DNA of 63,012 bases from Flammula alnicola (taxonomy: Eukaryota; Basidiomycota; Agaricomycetes; Agaricales; Strophariaceae). A program made the translations under genes and the position numbers. Position 1 is the stretch's first letter, and the number at the start of each line of letters is the position of its first letter. The stretch spans positions 1-63,012 of the forward strand of contig JADNRV010000279.1 of assembly GCA_015499995.1 (NCBI GenBank). Direction: 5' to 3'. The notes beneath the pieces were generated by a model. The model made no database searches. It was not told where the DNA came from and worked only from the letters and a program-made list of their open reading frames with translations. Shown piece after piece: positions 23,301 to 34,342 of the stretch.

Positions 23301-24925
23301 AAGTGGGGTGGGGTGGAGGCATCTGGTCGTCAGGAGCATGGGGCGGAGTTGAGGCTCCATGAGATGGAAGGGGAGGGGCCGGTTGTATCTGTTTAGCAGC
23401 CGCATTGGTTGCTGAGGCGCTTCCAGGTGAAGGCGGCCGATGGGGAGAAACAGAGGATCCAGAAGGAGCCGCTGCAGAGGGGCCCATGCTATCTGGCGAG
23501 TTGGCTCCGCTGGGGTGGAAAAAAACAAATGATTCAAATGGGGTTTCCAATAACTGGTCAGGGTATACTCACCGGTGAAGAACAGGAATGCAGGATCTGT
23601 CGTAGGAAGTAACTCCATAACTCTCCACGATGGCATTTGCATAAGCTGGGCCAAAGATTGCATAATTGGCCTCCCCTGTGCAATTCCGTAAAGCGTGCGC
23701 CAAATGTCGTCCTCGAGCAGACGCAGAGCGAGAGGGCGTTGATTTCCAAGGGCCTCGGATAGCTTTGCCAGATTTTCTCGGCCCCAGTGCTTCTTACGCA
23801 GTGCGAACGGCAACAGCAAGTACAAGGGAGAAATATTTAGCGCAGCTTGAAGCGGTATACGGAGCTGGGCCGCTGTCGATTGCCCGAGCAGGGCGGTCGC
23901 ACCCTCTTGTTCCTTTGGAGTAAGAGGTACAATCGATGAACGCTGGATACCAATCGAGCTTTCCTGTGTATGGGATGGATCGGCGCTGGATGAAAAGGTC
24001 AGATATTATATTGAAATTGTAAACCAAGTCGACGCACGGAGTTTCGAAGCGTAGCAGATCGTTTAGATTGTTGGGCAGATCCGGTAAAATGTCGTTGGAG
24101 GTTTGAGCTGGCATATGCAACATATACGATAGATGCAATGCCGCTACCCGGAAATTGTCGATGATAGGTCCCATTTTGTTGAACGTCTCCAGCCGGGCCA
24201 GGCGCCTTAGGTGATGCAGATGGATGTTGTGAGCTTCCATGTCCTGTGAAGGTTCATCGACGATCACGTTATTGAGGAGCTGGCGACATTTCTTTAGAAT
24301 GGATGGGCAGTTTGCCAGCCTCTCAAAGTACTGGACATGTGCTCGGTCAATTATGAGTTTTGGGAGGCGAGTACCTATGCTGCTCACCTTTTCCTTGGGG
24401 ATCAAGTCCCGGGTCAGAGTTTTGGGACGAAGGAGCTCCGGCACCGTATTACCCTTCTCCAGATGTGCGAAGATATCTACCACTTTGTAGGCAGAGATAA
24501 GAGCGACTAGCGTTTCATGGGTTGCGGTGCTGGCATTGTGAACGGGCATCGAGGAGAGGCTGGCGAGAGGGCCTTTTGACGCGGCTTGATAGCGCAGCAG
24601 ACCCGCAAGGCGAAGGCCTTCCTGGCTGTGATCGTTGAAGGCCTTTCATTCCCATCGAGTGAGATGGGAAAGGATGGTCTGTTCATTGTACTTAGCTGCT
24701 TGGTCGCTGTAAGGTGTGAAGCACTTACATGTAGGGGATGATCAACCTCGACATGCGAATCAAGACGGCCGTTTTCCGCCTGGTTTATCACCGCGGCTGT
24801 ATCGAATGGCCATTCATGCACCAATGCCCAGCGGAGATGCGGGTTTTGTTCGTATTGTTGCACTGCATATTGATCTTCTTGTTGCACTGCATATTGATCT
24901 TCTTGTTGCACTGCATATTGATATT
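20390..24925 (-). pseudogene. JmjC-domain protein gene, copy 1, with small lesions
   Basis: The gene runs from about 24925 to a TAG at 20390-20392. An N-terminal repeat (QQEDQYAV) is followed by a helical region, a Pro/Ser-rich and acidic linker (23.5-22.7 kb), then a JmjC core at 22.13-21.40 kb. The core has FHGLHDD (HxD ligands, 21814-21822), GAKWW, and PNTPHAVFTLEHSVCEGGHFY (distal His near 21535), in the arrangement of JmjC Fe(II)/2OG hydroxylases and histone demethylases. The end is acidic (GGEEDEEAVADEDE). Compared with copy 2, this copy has a TGA in place of CGA near 24650, one extra T near 23960, and single lost bases in C runs near 23490 and 23205 and near 20520. True start is not clear. 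Family members are typical of Agaricomycetes; substrate unknown. Confidence 0.65.
24853..24925 (-). repeat. 24-bp in-frame minisatellite in the JmjC gene
   Basis: Three units containing GTTGCACTGCATATTGAT follow one another (plus-strand reading), coding QYAVQQED repeats on the minus strand. The inverted copy at 54.71-54.75 kb has one unit fewer, so the array has changed length since the duplication. Confidence 0.85.
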
Positions 24926-25200
24926 AACCTATGCCGCCTAACGTTTTCCTGATACTGCTTACTTTTGTTTTTAGGGTCTTACTTTGTATGTAGTTGTGTT
25001 CGGGATGTATTATTACGCTAACTACAAGCCTGTTGTATTAGTGTGCTATAGCTACTATACGGACGTGATTGTAATGTAAGTGTTCGGAAGAGAAAACAGA
25101 AGAGCCACGGTTGGAATTTTTCAGGCGTGTTGAGTTTAGGGCCGGTGTAGTGGCGACGGTTACTGCGGGTGATTGGATCGCTGGTAAATGTGCCGATGTG

Positions 25201-25338
25201 CTGATGTCAGCACTTCGTTCGAAGTGCTGACATAACCACTTCGAACGAAGTGCTGACATAACCACTTCGAACGAAGTGCTGACATAACCACTTCGTTCGA
25301 AGTGCTGACATAACCACTTCGTTCGAAGTGATGAATAA
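25201..25338. repeat. Right palindromic array of dioxygenase element, copy 1 (five units)
   Basis: CACTTCG-TT/AA-CGAAGTG palindromes are repeated five times, joined by CTGACATAAC spacers (period 30 bp). The central dinucleotide alternates between TT and AA. The last unit ends CGAAGTGATGAATAA, the motif also found at the left end. The inverted copy has three degenerate units in the same place. Confidence 0.9.
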
Positions 25339-27088
25339 TCAAGAAAACACCGGCCCTAATTCAACGACGCGTACAACACGGCCCGCGCGGCGTGATCTGT
25401 TCTTCTTTCTTTTCCTCGTCTTTCTTTCACGAATGGTAGCTAGACGTAACGACCCCCGATCCCTCTTTTCCACTATTGCATATCAGCTCGCTACCGCCAT
25501 CCCAGATACATTCGGACGGGCAATCGAGGAGAAAATCAAGGCAGACCCGTCGATTTTGAAGAAAAATATGAAGCTTCAACTCGAGAAGCTCATAATTGAA
25601 CCGCTTCGACTACTCGATTCCGCTACACGTCCCATCATTATCGTGATTGATGGACTCGATGAATGTCTTGGAGAGACGACCCAGGCAGAAATAGTGCGAC
25701 TTTTGGGCTCCATATCTCAACACGGAAATCTCCCCATCAAGATTGTCCTGACAAGCCGACCAGAGCCTTGGATCCGCAACGAATTCCACACTCAGCTATT
25801 ACTGCCGCATACTCGCCGAATGTTTCTTGAGCAAACATCAGAGACGGACCAAGATATTCGAATATTTCTTCGTTCCGGGTTCTCGGATATCTGCGACAGC
25901 CCAGACCACCAACTGACGATGGCAAATGTACCGAAGCCCTGGCCTGCCGACAGCGAGGTGGATGAGCTTGTCGAAAGGGCATCAGGACAATTCATATATG
26001 CCTCAACGGTTCTTACATTTGTTCATGACCCATTTAAACAACCCAACAAACAGCTCAACCTTACCCTCGCCGCGGTCAGGGCTTCGAAAATTGGTAGTTC
26101 GACCAATCCCCTTGCTGCCCTCGATCAGCTGTACATGCAGATTCTCTCAACATCTCCGGACAAGCAACAGACCTTGGATGTTTTGGGAGCCGTCATTGCA
26201 ATGATTGAGCCCGTTAGTTCAACAACTTTAGAGAATTTCTTCATTCACCACTGTCAAATCGTGGAAGAGCTCCTTGGTCTTCACCCCGAGAAAGCTTTGA
26301 GGACAATCCGGTCCCTGGTAGATGTTTCCAAGAATGGCAAGGTCGGATTCTTCCATAAATCCTTCCCAGACTTTCTGCTTGGTGCTTCTCGGGCTGGTGA
26401 TTACTTTATTGACATTAACGCGATGCACAGTCGCATGGCCCTTGCATGTTTAAAAGCGATCAGACTCAACCCCGCTATAGGTGAGCTAGCCTTGTGCACC
26501 ATATCTACTGCTTATTGGTGTTTATACATTGCTAAAAAAACAGCCCTGTGTCCTGAGACGGTTAAGGCGTACGCAGTCAATTGCTGGGACCTTCACTGGA
26601 TGTTATCCTCAGTATGCAATCGCGACCAACTTTGTGATGAAATCAAGAGTATTAATGCATCCCTATTTTACTACCATCTTGCGTGGGAATGGGTTGGTGA
26701 AATGGCTTTGACAGTTCAGCGTATGCTCAACATGAGGTATCTATTTGTATTCTTGTGCAGAGGACTATTTGGAATTAACATTTGGCTGCCTTTCAGACGG
26801 ACAGAATCAATGTGGATTCCCCGAGGTGAGTTTCGGCACCTACCCCGTCGAAAAGGTAATTGCCTAAAGTCGATGGGTGTGAGTACCAGTCCCTTGTGGG
26901 CAATGTCATTGTTCATTTCTACCTTGCCACATATTAAAGCGGACTTGATCCCATTTAGGAATGCTATCGTCGCAACTCCCCCCCTAACAAAGCAACTATA
27001 TATTTTCGAGCAGCGTGTCAGGTTTTTTGGGACCTGGAAAGGAGATACAGGAGGCGGAACAAGCGAGAACTTAGCGACACAGTTCTGA
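25328..27088 (+). CDS. NACHT-type NTPase, 5' end replaced by element sequence (chimeric frame)
   Basis: The 586-residue frame begins at an ATG inside the last palindrome of the dioxygenase element. Residues 1-31 derive from element DNA; homology to NACHT proteins starts at about base 25421 (FLSRMVARRNDPRSLFSTIAYQ). It then contains the Walker B region IIIVIDGLDECLG and LTSRPEPW and continues to the shared C-terminal region. The exons that in the 40-42 kb paralogue code for the N-terminus and P-loop (GPAG..GKTAIA) are missing, so the product cannot bind nucleotide in the usual way. The paralogous introns near 26.48-26.54 kb and 26.73-26.87 kb are read through in this frame and may in reality be spliced out. 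Confidence 0.7.
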   Translation: MMNNQENTGPNSTTRTTRPARRDLFFFLFLVFLSRMVARRNDPRSLFSTIAYQLATAIPDTFGRAIEEKIKADPSILKKNMKLQLEKLIIEPLRLLDSATRPIIIVIDGLDECLGETTQAEIVRLLGSISQHGNLPIKIVLTSRPEPWIRNEFHTQLLLPHTRRMFLEQTSETDQDIRIFLRSGFSDICDSPDHQLTMANVPKPWPADSEVDELVERASGQFIYASTVLTFVHDPFKQPNKQLNLTLAAVRASKIGSSTNPLAALDQLYMQILSTSPDKQQTLDVLGAVIAMIEPVSSTTLENFFIHHCQIVEELLGLHPEKALRTIRSLVDVSKNGKVGFFHKSFPDFLLGASRAGDYFIDINAMHSRMALACLKAIRLNPAIGELALCTISTAYWCLYIAKKTALCPETVKAYAVNCWDLHWMLSSVCNRDQLCDEIKSINASLFYYHLAWEWVGEMALTVQRMLNMRYLFVFLCRGLFGINIWLPFRRTESMWIPRGEFRHLPRRKGNCLKSMGVSTSPLWAMSLFISTLPHIKADLIPFRNAIVATPPLTKQLYIFEQRVRFFGTWKGDTGGGTSENLATQF

Positions 27089-27699
27089 AGAGCTACGGTA
27101 AAACTAGAAACATTTCATACGTATGACTTTAACAAGTGGTCGTTGGACTGCTCTACGTGCTCGAGCATACATCCCACTGCACCCAACCCTAACTTCCCAC
27201 TTTGAACGCCAGGAGATCACGAATGTAGATATGAATCGTTGCTCTCAAAAAATATACAGTATATACGAGTATACAGCACTACGCAGAAATAGCAGTACAG
27301 TGCACTGCAGTACAACCGCTGAGATGTGGTCAATGTCAAGGGGCGAATACATATGTACACATATATAGTACGTACATGTATAGGTATATGTGCAAGAGGT
27401 ATCGAGAGTCGGAGGTATGTATGACACTGACGTCCGAGCAGTGAATTCGAGGGAGCCTTCTAGCTCCCAAAACCCAATGGCATAATACACTACTTGACAA
27501 GTAAGACGCACGAGAGGAGAGAGCAGAGGGATGTGATAATTGCAAGAAGGGGGATGTAAACTCTTACCGGCTCTATATGTCCTGCTCTATCCTCTTGGAT
27601 TACGCTTCCCACTCAACATTACCATTACATATCTAAAAATGGTTGGACTCAACTGCATCAATGGTGGGCCCTTGAATCCTGCACCGTTTCTACTGCTTA
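27089..27699. other. NACHT 3' flank, no gene
   Basis: The first 150 bp match the sequence after the NACHT copy at 1 kb (ACGACTTTAAC-type block, then GAGATCACGAAT). The remainder, with many GTATAT/ATACGT words, has no supported gene. Confidence 0.5.
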
Positions 27700-28060
27700 T
27701 TGCTCGCTAAAAACAAACACACAGTCATCTGATACTAAAACTCATTATGTTTGTTTTGCGAGGTCACTTTGGAGCCAGCTGGGTCACCGCTGCTGGAGCC
27801 GATTCTCAATGAGCGGGAAAACCTCCCTCATCGAGGAGGTACTTGCCTCGAGTCGATACGAGTGAGTAACATTCCCTTCTGGGCAATAATATTTTTAATT
27901 TTCGCTGTTGACACATTTTAAAACGGACGTGGCGCTTAGGAATGTAGTTATTTCAACCGCCCAAGCGAGGCAAAGATATGTTTTAGAGCAGCGTTGGAGG
28001 TTATTCTTGACCTGCGGGAGAGATCCGGGGAGTCACTGTTTATGACATAATGGACTAGAA
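27700..28060 (+). pseudogene. Remnant of a NACHT gene 3' end
   Basis: Short blocks match the last exons of the neighbouring NACHT copies: a GAGTAACATTCCCTTCTGGGC block, a TTTTCGCTGTTGACACATTTT block and GGAATGTAGTTATTTCAAC followed by GTTTTAGAGCAGCG. No continuous frame remains. It marks a further, older NACHT copy. Confidence 0.6.
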
Positions 28061-29219
28061 TTTAAACCGCGATACATCGATGTGTTCATCTTGAGTGGCT
28101 ACATGACTGGATTCTATCTATTACTCGACCGCGGTCGATGAATCGCTAAACTGTATCTTGCTTATAATAAGATGAATTAGATGAGATACGGATGTGAACA
28201 TGAGTACGATGCAGTGTAGTGCCAAATAGATTCGAAATGCGGATGCTTGCGAGTAAAGGAGGAGTAATACTAATAGAAAGTGAGAAGGCAGGCGTTGATG
28301 CACATGTTCGATGCTAGTTGGATGAGAACAGGAAATTCGTAGCGGTCGTGAGGGTAGAGAGGCTAATACGCCGTATAAGTATGCGAAGCTGTACAGAAAG
28401 AGTAAGAAAAAAGAAAACCACGAAGAAGAATTAAGGGAAGGATGAGCGAGATATTAGAGCTGGTTTAGGGTTCATAAACGGTTTAGTAATCTTGCCCATG
28501 TCCCAGGGCGCGAGCGCGATCCCTTCTAGACATAGGGACTATCTAAGCTCTTCGAGGAGGAACCTCTACGTCTAGCCCGCGAACGACAAAGCGCCGGCAG
28601 ACTGATCAACCCGCCTGCAGGTGATGACAAAGGGCAGCAACGTAAAGCTTTTGATGAGGCGACACCAGTCGTATGCGTGTATGAGACGGTGTGCAGAATA
28701 CCACGAGTCTCGCGGGCCAGCGGCGAACTCGAATAACCGAACGCCTCCTACAGGCGATCTCGACGGTTTAAACCCGACACCAAAATGGGACGATGGGTGA
28801 GGATTCGACCTCCAGGAGCTTGCACACCCCCCCCCCCCCCTCCAAGAGCCACAGGGCGAACGCCGTCGAATGAAAATAAATAAACGATGGCATCCATCAA
28901 AGCCGTGACCTCCCCGTCGTATAATAGAGCTCATCGTGCAATGGAGCTCATGGCCTTCCAGTCCCAGCGCCTCTGGCAGGGCGGAACCTCGAAAAAGGTG
29001 CCAAAAGATCGATGGGCACAGCCGCTTGATCAATATCTCGGTGCCAGGTCGTGGTCTTGGCGTAGGCACCAAGCCCGACGTACGAGGAGAGTACAGTTCG
29101 TACATCTTTCAGTCCACTGCTGCTGCGTGTCGTGTGGGTTGTACCATATCCGAGCGGACCACGTCCGAGCGCCGAAACAGAACCACAAAGGGTCTGAAGC
29201 AGGGAACTCCGCCGAAATG
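28061..29219. other. No gene recognised; contains a run of 14 C
   Basis: The interval downstream of the OTU gene holds no convincing exon. A homopolymer of 14 C lies at 28827-28840. Long frames near 28.57-29.2 kb lack motifs. Confidence 0.5.
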
Positions 29220-32200
29220 CTAGATTTTCAGCTCTCTGAACCCCCTCACATCCAACCTGCCGGTCCCATTCCTTCTCCACTCCTCATCGGCCTCCGACTC
29301 CGCCGCCACGCCCACTGCGCCAGCGGCGCGCCCCGTCCACCTGCCCCAGGAATCACGATCTTGCCCGCAGACGCACCCGGCGTAACAGCAACCACGCCGC
29401 CCAAGTGCCTCTGCTTCGGCAGCCCAAGCGCCTGGCGCTGCCTCCGCGTCAGCGGCTTCTCGCCCTGCACGTGGTGTTGGTGGTGCAGGTACCTCTGCGA
29501 TTTCTGCTTGGGTGTCGTCATCACAGGGTCAGGCTCGGGGGCGCAGGTGACGGCGACGTAGAAGACGACACCTCCGACGCAGCTTCGGAGCTCGTCTCGG
29601 ACGAACTGGACGTCGAGCCGGGCGCTGATAGGCCTGGTGTATCAGCCTCGCCGTCGACGTCGACCTCCATTTCCATTTCCACGTCCTCGCCGTCCGCTCC
29701 TCGGGCGCCTTGCGACGACGCATCGGCACTACTATCACCAGCACCCGACGTCGATCCCATACGCATCCGCGATCTCTTCTCCCGGCCTTCCCTCCCATCC
29801 GCATCCTCGCCCCCCGACGCACTCGATTCGTCAAATGTCCGCTTCGGAGAGCGATACTGCGCCCTCGCTCCTGGTGTACCAGCCTGAAGATGAGCCTGCC
29901 TGGAATGCGAGCGCAGGTGCGCTGGCTGTGACTCGGTGGAAGAAGACGACGACGATGTGGTCGACGTTGACAACGGATGCTTGCTCGGCGTGCTCGGAGA
30001 GAGAACGGGTTGCGAAGGTTGAACGAGGCCCTGGGAATGCGGGAAAGGCGAGGCAGATCGAGATGTAGGCAAAGGAATCAACAAAGGATCTCCAACTGTG
30101 CGTTGGGCGTCCGCAGCAGGCTCCTGCACATGCACCTCCGTTGCAGATGTAGCAGCAGCAGCCAGTGATGCTACTGGCAACTTTAGCTTGACCTTCAACG
30201 ACCCTCGCTCCTTCCGCTCCCTATCCTTCCTCTCCTTCTCCTTCCTCTCCCTTTCCCTCTTCTTCTCCCGTTCTCTCTCCTTCATCGCCTCCTTCTCTAC
30301 ATCCTCAGGTAGAGGGAGGTCCTCCGTCTGCGGTGGGGTCTCGCGAACGTTCGGAAGACCTGTATGGGGCCCGCGGAGGTTGCGAATCGAAGAGAAGTGC
30401 TCCCAGTCGTGGTATCTGCAAGACGGTGAAAAGGCAGCCGTTAGCGAGGATGTTGATAGCAATGAAACAAGAGACAAGCACAAAAAACGAAGCACGAGCA
30501 CCAACAACAAATACCAACCAAAAGCGAACATAAAAAAAAGCACTCACGCAACATAAATCGTCGGACCTCCATCCTCCCCCTCCTCCTCCACCGTGCGCTG
30601 CCCCTCATCCTCCTCGCCCTCCATGCCCTCGTCTTCTTCTTCTCCCTCCTCCTCCTCGTCACTAGTAACCTCCTCGAGCACATAATACCCATGCCCGTGC
30701 GGACCTTCTGCACCTCCTTGCCCTCTTCCACCTTGGGCTTCCGCGGGCTCACACCAAGGCTCGGCGTGCGTGTCGAGCGGCGGCGTTCAGGCGTCGTCGT
30801 CATCGCTGCCGTTGCTGTTGTTGCTGTTGTTGTTGTTGTCAGGTCAGGCGTGAGCTCGGGCTCGGGCTCGGGCTGAGGTTGTGGTTTGGACGACGAGGAC
30901 GAGGACGAGGCTTGCGACGATAGTGCAGACGATGATGAAGAGGACGACCCGCCGCCCTCCACTCGATAACGTACACCAAGCCCGGCTGGACGACTTTGAC
31001 GTTCCGCCGTGTCATGTGCGCAAAGGCCGAGAGTTCCATGTGTCCGCCGTACGTCGCTACAGAAGAAGAGGGGGATCCGAGATAGAGAGGAGAGAAAGGA
31101 GGAAGGGAAGAGGGAAGAGAGGAGTTTGGTTAGCGCCCACGATCATCTCACGAATCAAAAATGATACAAGAATCGAAAGGCGGAGGCATCGACGAGTATA
31201 ACTGGACATGACCATGATCATTCAGAGACCACACACGGCATCGGAAGTCGACGCCGGCTCGATGCACTAATGCCAAAGCCCAACTCCGGTGACCAAAACT
31301 CCCGCAGCTAAAGCGAAACCCGATCCGCAATCCAACCAAATGCGGAGCCAACAGCACACAAGATGCATCCACAAGATGCGAATAGCATATGGCAGAACAC
31401 GACCATCTACAAACCACAAGCGAACGCAAATGCGGCATAGCACAAGCACCAACTAGCTCGATGGCCAAAAGGCCGAGGAGTTCGGTAAGCGTCTAGAATC
31501 CGAAACCGCACTAACGCGAACGCCCAACCTAAAATCCAACCAACCAACGCCAGCAAGCGCATTCTAAACTAAAACCTCCACCCAACCAAAACAGAAAAGG
31601 GATATCCAAATCAAAACCACTCACCATTCTCCCGCATACTCCGCAAATACGCCAGCAGCCTCTTCGACGGGCCCTCTTCCTCCTTGCCCTTCCCCTCCTT
31701 CCCCTCCTTCCCCTCCTTACCCTCATCACTCTTCCCCTTATTCTCCTTCTCCTTACCCCGCCGACTCTTACCCGCTTTACCGCTATCAGCATCACTCTCA
31801 TCCCCATTTCCCATCTCCACGAACCCCTCGTACCGCTCGCCGTGCGCCTCGATCCAGTCGCAGATCTGTTTCCTTACCTGTGCGAGAGGAAGGGTGGGAA
31901 TAGTTAGCGTTGGACTTGAAATCTTTAAATTCAGGTAGGAGTCGAAGAGAGGAGACAGGACACCACGAAACACGGAACACTGAACACGAACTAGGGAAAC
32001 ACAGACAAGACCAACGGCCAAACGCCAACCATCGTCGACTCGCCCAGCCAAACCAGCCCAACAGCAGCCAACAAGTAGAGTCAAGAGCCGATGTACCAGA
32101 ACCCACGAAACCCAAACCACCGCACCGCCCAGACGCGACACGCGCAACGTCCAACCAATCAGCAGCATGCATCTGACATTCGCGTCTTCTCAAGTCTACC

Positions 32201-33408
32201 CAGCTCAAGCCTCCAACCAATCTCGGGCTCCGCTGGCTGGTAGCACAAAGCGCAAACCTCATCCAACCCAAAACACCCGACTTTCTCTTTTTCTCTCTCT
32301 TTCCAAACTCCAAACTCCAAACCCCTCATCCCAAATCCCTCAAACCCCAAACTCCTCAAACCAAAAAACCAAAAAACAACTCACCTCCCCATGCAACACC
32401 GCACTCCCATGCACCTGGTCCGCCAGCGCGCGGAACAGACAATTCCCATCCCCGATCGTCGGGGCGGCGTAAAGACCCAGGAGGGAGAGCTGGGTGGATA
32501 GGAGCTGGTTCGGGTTTGGGTGGGGTGTGAGGAGCTTTTTGTCGTTTGGGTGTTTTTTGTTTTTGTGGGGTGGAGCGGTAGGGTGGGAAGGAAGAAGAGG
32601 GAGGAGAGGGAGGGAAGAGGAGGGAGCAGACGGAGAGGGAGAAGATGGGAGAAGGGAGAAGGGAGAAGAGTCAGGCAGGGAGCGATACACGGGGATAGGA
32701 AGGGAGGACGTACGCGGCCTTTGGATGATCTTGTTGTGCGTGGGCGGACTATAGTGGGGTGAGAGGGAGAGGGGGTGTTAGCTCATGTTCACTTGCTGGT
32801 GTAGGATGGAAGAGAGAGAAGTGAAGGACAGGGAAAATAGAAGAGAGAGGGGACGAGGGACAACGACGACAACGACGAGGAGGAACAGACGAAAGAGAAC
32901 AGTGAGAGAGAAAAGCGACGACGACGGAAAGAAGACGCCCGACAAAAGTTATGCACCGAGTCCGCACGCGAAACTCAACGAGTGAAGGAACGAAGATATA
33001 AACCGAGCAGACCGAGCAGGACAGACACGGAAGCAAGTGTGGGGGTGCGCGGAAGGAAAAGTGGAACGAACGGAGTAAGCCGCATGCGCCGCCCGCTCGG
33101 CGTCGGCTCGGGGTATCTGTCATCCAGCGGTGTCTGGACCGCATCCCGAAGAGGGATAAGGGGGATAAGGGTACGGAAGGGCAACGGCAGGACGGTGGAA
33201 GATGCGGAATACAGAACGAAGAACAAGGGAGAGGGAAGGAAAAGGGAGGAACAGGGAGAAGCAACGAGGCCAAAAACAGAAACGGCAGCATGGACGCACA
33301 CGACGGAAAATGGGTGGGGAGAAAGACGGGAAAGATTTTATGCAGCAAGAAAAACGACTCACTATGGGGAGCAGGACCTTTAGCGCTCTTATGGTTCCTC
33401 TTTGCCAT
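29220..33408 (-). CDS. OTU-domain cysteine protease (probable deubiquitinase, OTUD3-like)
   Basis: Exons 33408-33363 (MAKRNHKSAKGPAPH), 32748-32714, 32534-32385, 31877-31625, 31056-30548 and 30415-29220 join with GT-AG borders. Exon 3 has the catalytic GDGNCLFRAL (Asp and Cys); exon 4 has RKQICDWIEAH; exon 5 begins TYGGHMELSAFA, so the OTU fold is complete across exons 3-5. A charged low-complexity middle leads to PLTRRQRQALGLPKQR, AGKIVIPG and a C-terminus RNGTGRLDVRGFRELKI with TAG at 29220-29222, as in fungal OTUD3-like proteins. OTU proteases remove ubiquitin in nucleus or cytosol. Four one-base corrections are needed (near 30960, 30700, 29535 and 29315), all in the same direction and in GC-rich runs, which points to sequence errors more than decay. 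It is the parent of the fragment at 2.5-3.3 kb. Confidence 0.8.
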
Positions 33409-34342
33409 GCTATATATTCTACGTCTGGGTGGAGCGTCGGTGCCGTCGTGTGCTCTAGGGGGGGCTGCTATAACAGTCGTCTGGTGTGGGTCGTAAAAGT
33501 CAGAATTGTCCGCGAGCGAGGGAAAATTAGGGAGAGAGGAGAGAAGGGACAAGAGAGAGAGATATAAAAAAAGTACGGAGGCGAAGAAAGAGTCAAAGAG
33601 TGATGGGGAGGCTGTTCGATGGTGGTGGTTGCAGTTTGAAGTGGGATCCCTCGATCACGGGGTCTCGATAGTTGGTCTGGACCCCGGACCCTCCGCCTTC
33701 AATTTTTTGATGTGATGCCAAAGCTGCCGTGCAATCAGGACGCGAGGAGGAGCTTTCCTAGTGCAAGTGTAGAACTGCGAAGACGAAGAAGGAGGAAGAT
33801 GAAGAAATGAACTTGAGAAGATATAAGAGCGAGTGGACGTGATTATCGCGTGTAAATCTTGCATAGGGGATGACCGCGTTGGGGTTACCTCATCGATCCC
33901 CGTGGCCTACACGCGCTGTTAACAACACCGTGCCGTCCCCGGGGCCGAGACCCAGGTACATCGTCTGTCCACGGACCATCCAACATAGCATGACGAGTTG
34001 AACACACTGTTACACGGTCGACCCACCTTCGAATCCCGAACGCTTGTTGCCTGCTGTCAGCAACAACCTCTTGTCCTCATTCACACTCCCGACAAGCGCC
34101 GACCCTACGACGCTACCCTTAGCGCCATCAGACCGCAGACAAAACATCGCAGTCCCGCAGTGCCAACGGCATTTCTCTCCGCAGCACTCCACCGCCCTAA
34201 AAATACGAGAGAATCAAAGTCTATCGACATTGCTCGCCACTCCCGCAGCCACCCAGCAGAATCTCTCACCGAGTCACTCACCACCAACCTCCCTGCTTCG
34301 ATCTTATATTGCCAGCAACATACATAAAACCGCCCACCTACC
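33409..34342. promoter_or_regulatory. Divergent intergenic region between OTU and F-box-like genes
   Basis: The 934 bp between two divergent host-like genes must hold both promoters. No open frame is conserved. A piece (about 33,965-34,135) is duplicated in inverted orientation at 3540-3720. I cannot name individual elements. Confidence 0.45.

Larger units (their letters stand above)
14819..25420. mobile_element. Dioxygenase element, copy 1
   Basis: Bases 16570-25420 are repeated almost completely, in reverse, at 54275-63012. The shared right end stops at 25420 (and at 54275), where one copy runs into a NACHT gene and the other into the promoter of the Spt5-like gene, which fixes this boundary. 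The unit carries two convergent genes for Fe(II)/2OG-type enzymes, a hairpin between them, and palindromic repeats near both ends. No transposase, reverse transcriptase, tyrosine recombinase or helicase is recognisable in it. It could be a non-autonomous or unusual transposon, or a segmental duplicate that began as one. Confidence 0.65.

Noticed and set aside
29521..30543. 340-residue minus-strand frame as a separate gene
   Set aside because: It reads into an intron at its start; its bulk is the last OTU exon.
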